Shown here piece by piece: positions 5,025-6,063 of a stretch of 6,063 bases of DNA (positions within the stretch are counted from its first letter, which is position 1; each line of letters begins with the position of its first letter). Below the pieces are notes generated by a model that had not been told where the DNA came from, made no database searches, and saw only the letters and a list, made by a program, of their open reading frames with translations. The DNA lies in NCBI GenBank assembly GCA_017402895.1, contig JAFPLG010000106.1, positions 1 through 6,063 on the forward strand, given 5' to 3'. Position numbers and translations under genes: made by a program. The stretch is from Paludibacteraceae bacterium. Its GTDB lineage: Bacteria > Bacteroidota > Bacteroidia > Bacteroidales > Paludibacteraceae.

Positions 5025-6063
5025 TTAGACAGAATATGCATATTTATAAACAAACCATGCAGCGGCAGCAAGCACAGCCACTACGAGCACGGCTATCAAC
5101 CATTTCTGCCAAGCGGGCATGCCCTCTTTGATATAGGGATCTTTGAGTTTGAGCAAGGGGTACTTGGCCATGTCGGTGAGTGTCGCGCCAAACAGTACGT
5201 TGATAATCGTGTCGGCATTCACGGCCCAGCCATTGGCATTGAGCAGCGGTGCCAGGTTGCGACGGCGCAACTTGAGCCAGGCGATCAGCATCGACGGACC
5301 CGAGATAAGCAGCAGGATACCCAGGAAGACGAGGATCTGCTGCCACCAGCTGAGAGCCACCCACCCCTGGGCCACGCTTACCAACATCGTGCCTATCATG
5401 CCCAAAGCCATACCGATGGCGGCAAAGATACCGGCAAACTTGGCAATATCGAACGGAGCAACCGGTTTCGGCTCCGGCTTCTTCTCAGCCACCACAGCCG
5501 TCTCGGCAGAAGGCAGTTCTTGGGATTTCTGCTCCACGTTCTGGGTGATGCTCTCAAACTGCTTCTGTTCTTTCTCGGCAGCACGTTTGTTGATGAGGTC
5601 CTCAACCCACTGGCCGAACTTACGATACGGCGTCCAGAAGGCCTGGCGGATGGAAATCGGATTGTCGATGATCTTGGTGATCGTAGCATCCCACTCGCGG
5701 CCGGCACGGTCGTAGAAGACGGCATTCTTGCCTACGGTCAGGTTCTTCACCTCGCCCATCGTGACGGTAGCCACGATCTGGATCTTCTGGTTGAGGGTCT
5801 GGTTCACGCAATCGCAATAAACCAGGAACATACCGCTCAGTCCGGCCTGGAGGTCATGTTTCGGCATGTCCGTTACGCGCAAGCAGAGATGGCAGGCACG
5901 TTGGTCGATATAGAGTGTTCCGGCCTGGAAGATACCGAGCTTGTCAGACAGGTCGTAGAAGTCCTGGAGCGTCACGAAGTTATGGAGCAATAGTACGTAG
6001 TCGCGACTCAGTAGCAGCAGTTTGCGCAGCGGCATGTACTTAGCACGAGCATCAGCCAGAGCT
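5025..6063 (-). CDS. Uncharacterised protein with three C-terminal membrane segments (5' end outside window)
   Basis: I do not recognise a named family. The first in-frame Met is at 6035, but the frame stays open to the window edge and reads ALADARAKY before it, helix-like and coding-like, so the gene most likely starts further right and this is its C-terminal part (336 residues from that Met). From that Met: a helical start (MPLRKLLLLSRDYVLLLHNF), a mixed domain at 35-145 with CHLC (48-51) and YCDC (73-76), a charged linker with a KPEPKPV stretch (150-195), then hydrophobic segments at about 200-222, 231-254 and 309-331. Between the second and third is a loop of about 55 residues starting with a KLRRRN patch. 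The basic patch suggests that loop is cytoplasmic (positive-inside rule). It abuts the M23 gene with no gap, pointing to an envelope-related role (inference). The C-terminus ends just after the third segment. Confidence 0.72.
   Translation of the reverse strand, partial: ALADARAKYMPLRKLLLLSRDYVLLLHNFVTLQDFYDLSDKLGIFQAGTLYIDQRACHLCLRVTDMPKHDLQAGLSGMFLVYCDCVNQTLNQKIQIVATVTMGEVKNLTVGKNAVFYDRAGREWDATITKIIDNPISIRQAFWTPYRKFGQWVEDLINKRAAEKEQKQFESITQNVEQKSQELPSAETAVVAEKKPEPKPVAPFDIAKFAGIFAAIGMALGMIGTMLVSVAQGWVALSWWQQILVFLGILLLISGPSMLIAWLKLRRRNLAPLLNANGWAVNADTIINVLFGATLTDMAKYPLLKLKDPYIKEGMPAWQKWLIAVLVVAVLAAAAWFVYKYAYSV

Noticed and set aside
6033..6035. ATG at 6035 as the true start of the uncharacterised membrane protein
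   Set aside because: The upstream frame is open to the window edge with coding-like residues (ALADARAKY) continuing the same helix, and there is no ribosome-binding or AT-rich start context.
1..6063. CRISPR arrays, tRNA genes, insertion sequences, phage or toxin-antitoxin genes
   Set aside because: Looked for on both strands; no spaced direct repeats, cloverleaf-like sequence, transposase motifs or terminal inverted repeats were seen.

Overview
The window looks like chromosomal DNA from a member of the Bacteroidota, most likely order Bacteroidales and close to Prevotellaceae. The evidence is the sequence of the HflX, NadC and M23/LysM proteins, the AT-rich leader just before nadC in otherwise GC-moderate DNA (about 55% GC by eye), and the lack of strong Shine-Dalgarno sites. 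The genus is an inference. No tRNA, rRNA, CRISPR array, insertion sequence or phage gene is visible. The window is almost fully coding; the only gap above 20 bp is the 75 bp before nadC.

Left part, + strand (1-1563): the C-terminal part of the ribosome-associated GTPase HflX, entering from the left edge, overlaps by 11 bp a HAD-superfamily phosphatase of the YjjG type. This pair converges on the minus-strand genes, and the HAD gene shares its last 30 bp with the 3' end of the acyltransferase gene on the other strand.

Right part, - strand (6063 down to 1534): read in transcription order, the genes are an uncharacterised membrane-anchored protein (5' end outside the window), a secreted M23 peptidoglycan endopeptidase with a TolA-like helix and C-terminal LysM, a 75-bp intergenic stretch, nadC, a PaaI-like hotdog thioesterase, and a PlsC-type acyltransferase. 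The first two abut with no gap (TAAATG). The last three are tightly packed (18-bp gap, then a 4-bp ATGA overlap). This suggests two transcription units, or one unit with an internal leader before nadC. The upstream pair concerns the cell envelope. The downstream trio couples NAD synthesis with an acyl-CoA thioesterase and a lipid acyltransferase; whether these functions are linked is unknown.

The most notable non-coding signal is in the nadC leader: a degenerate tandem array of 7-bp units that drifts stepwise from one end to the other, begins inside the stop codon of the peptidase gene, and is followed by a 9-bp-arm AT-only inverted repeat ending 5 nt before the nadC start. I did not find convincing evidence of a new defence, mobile or biosynthetic system. 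The least understood gene is the uncharacterised membrane protein at the right edge.
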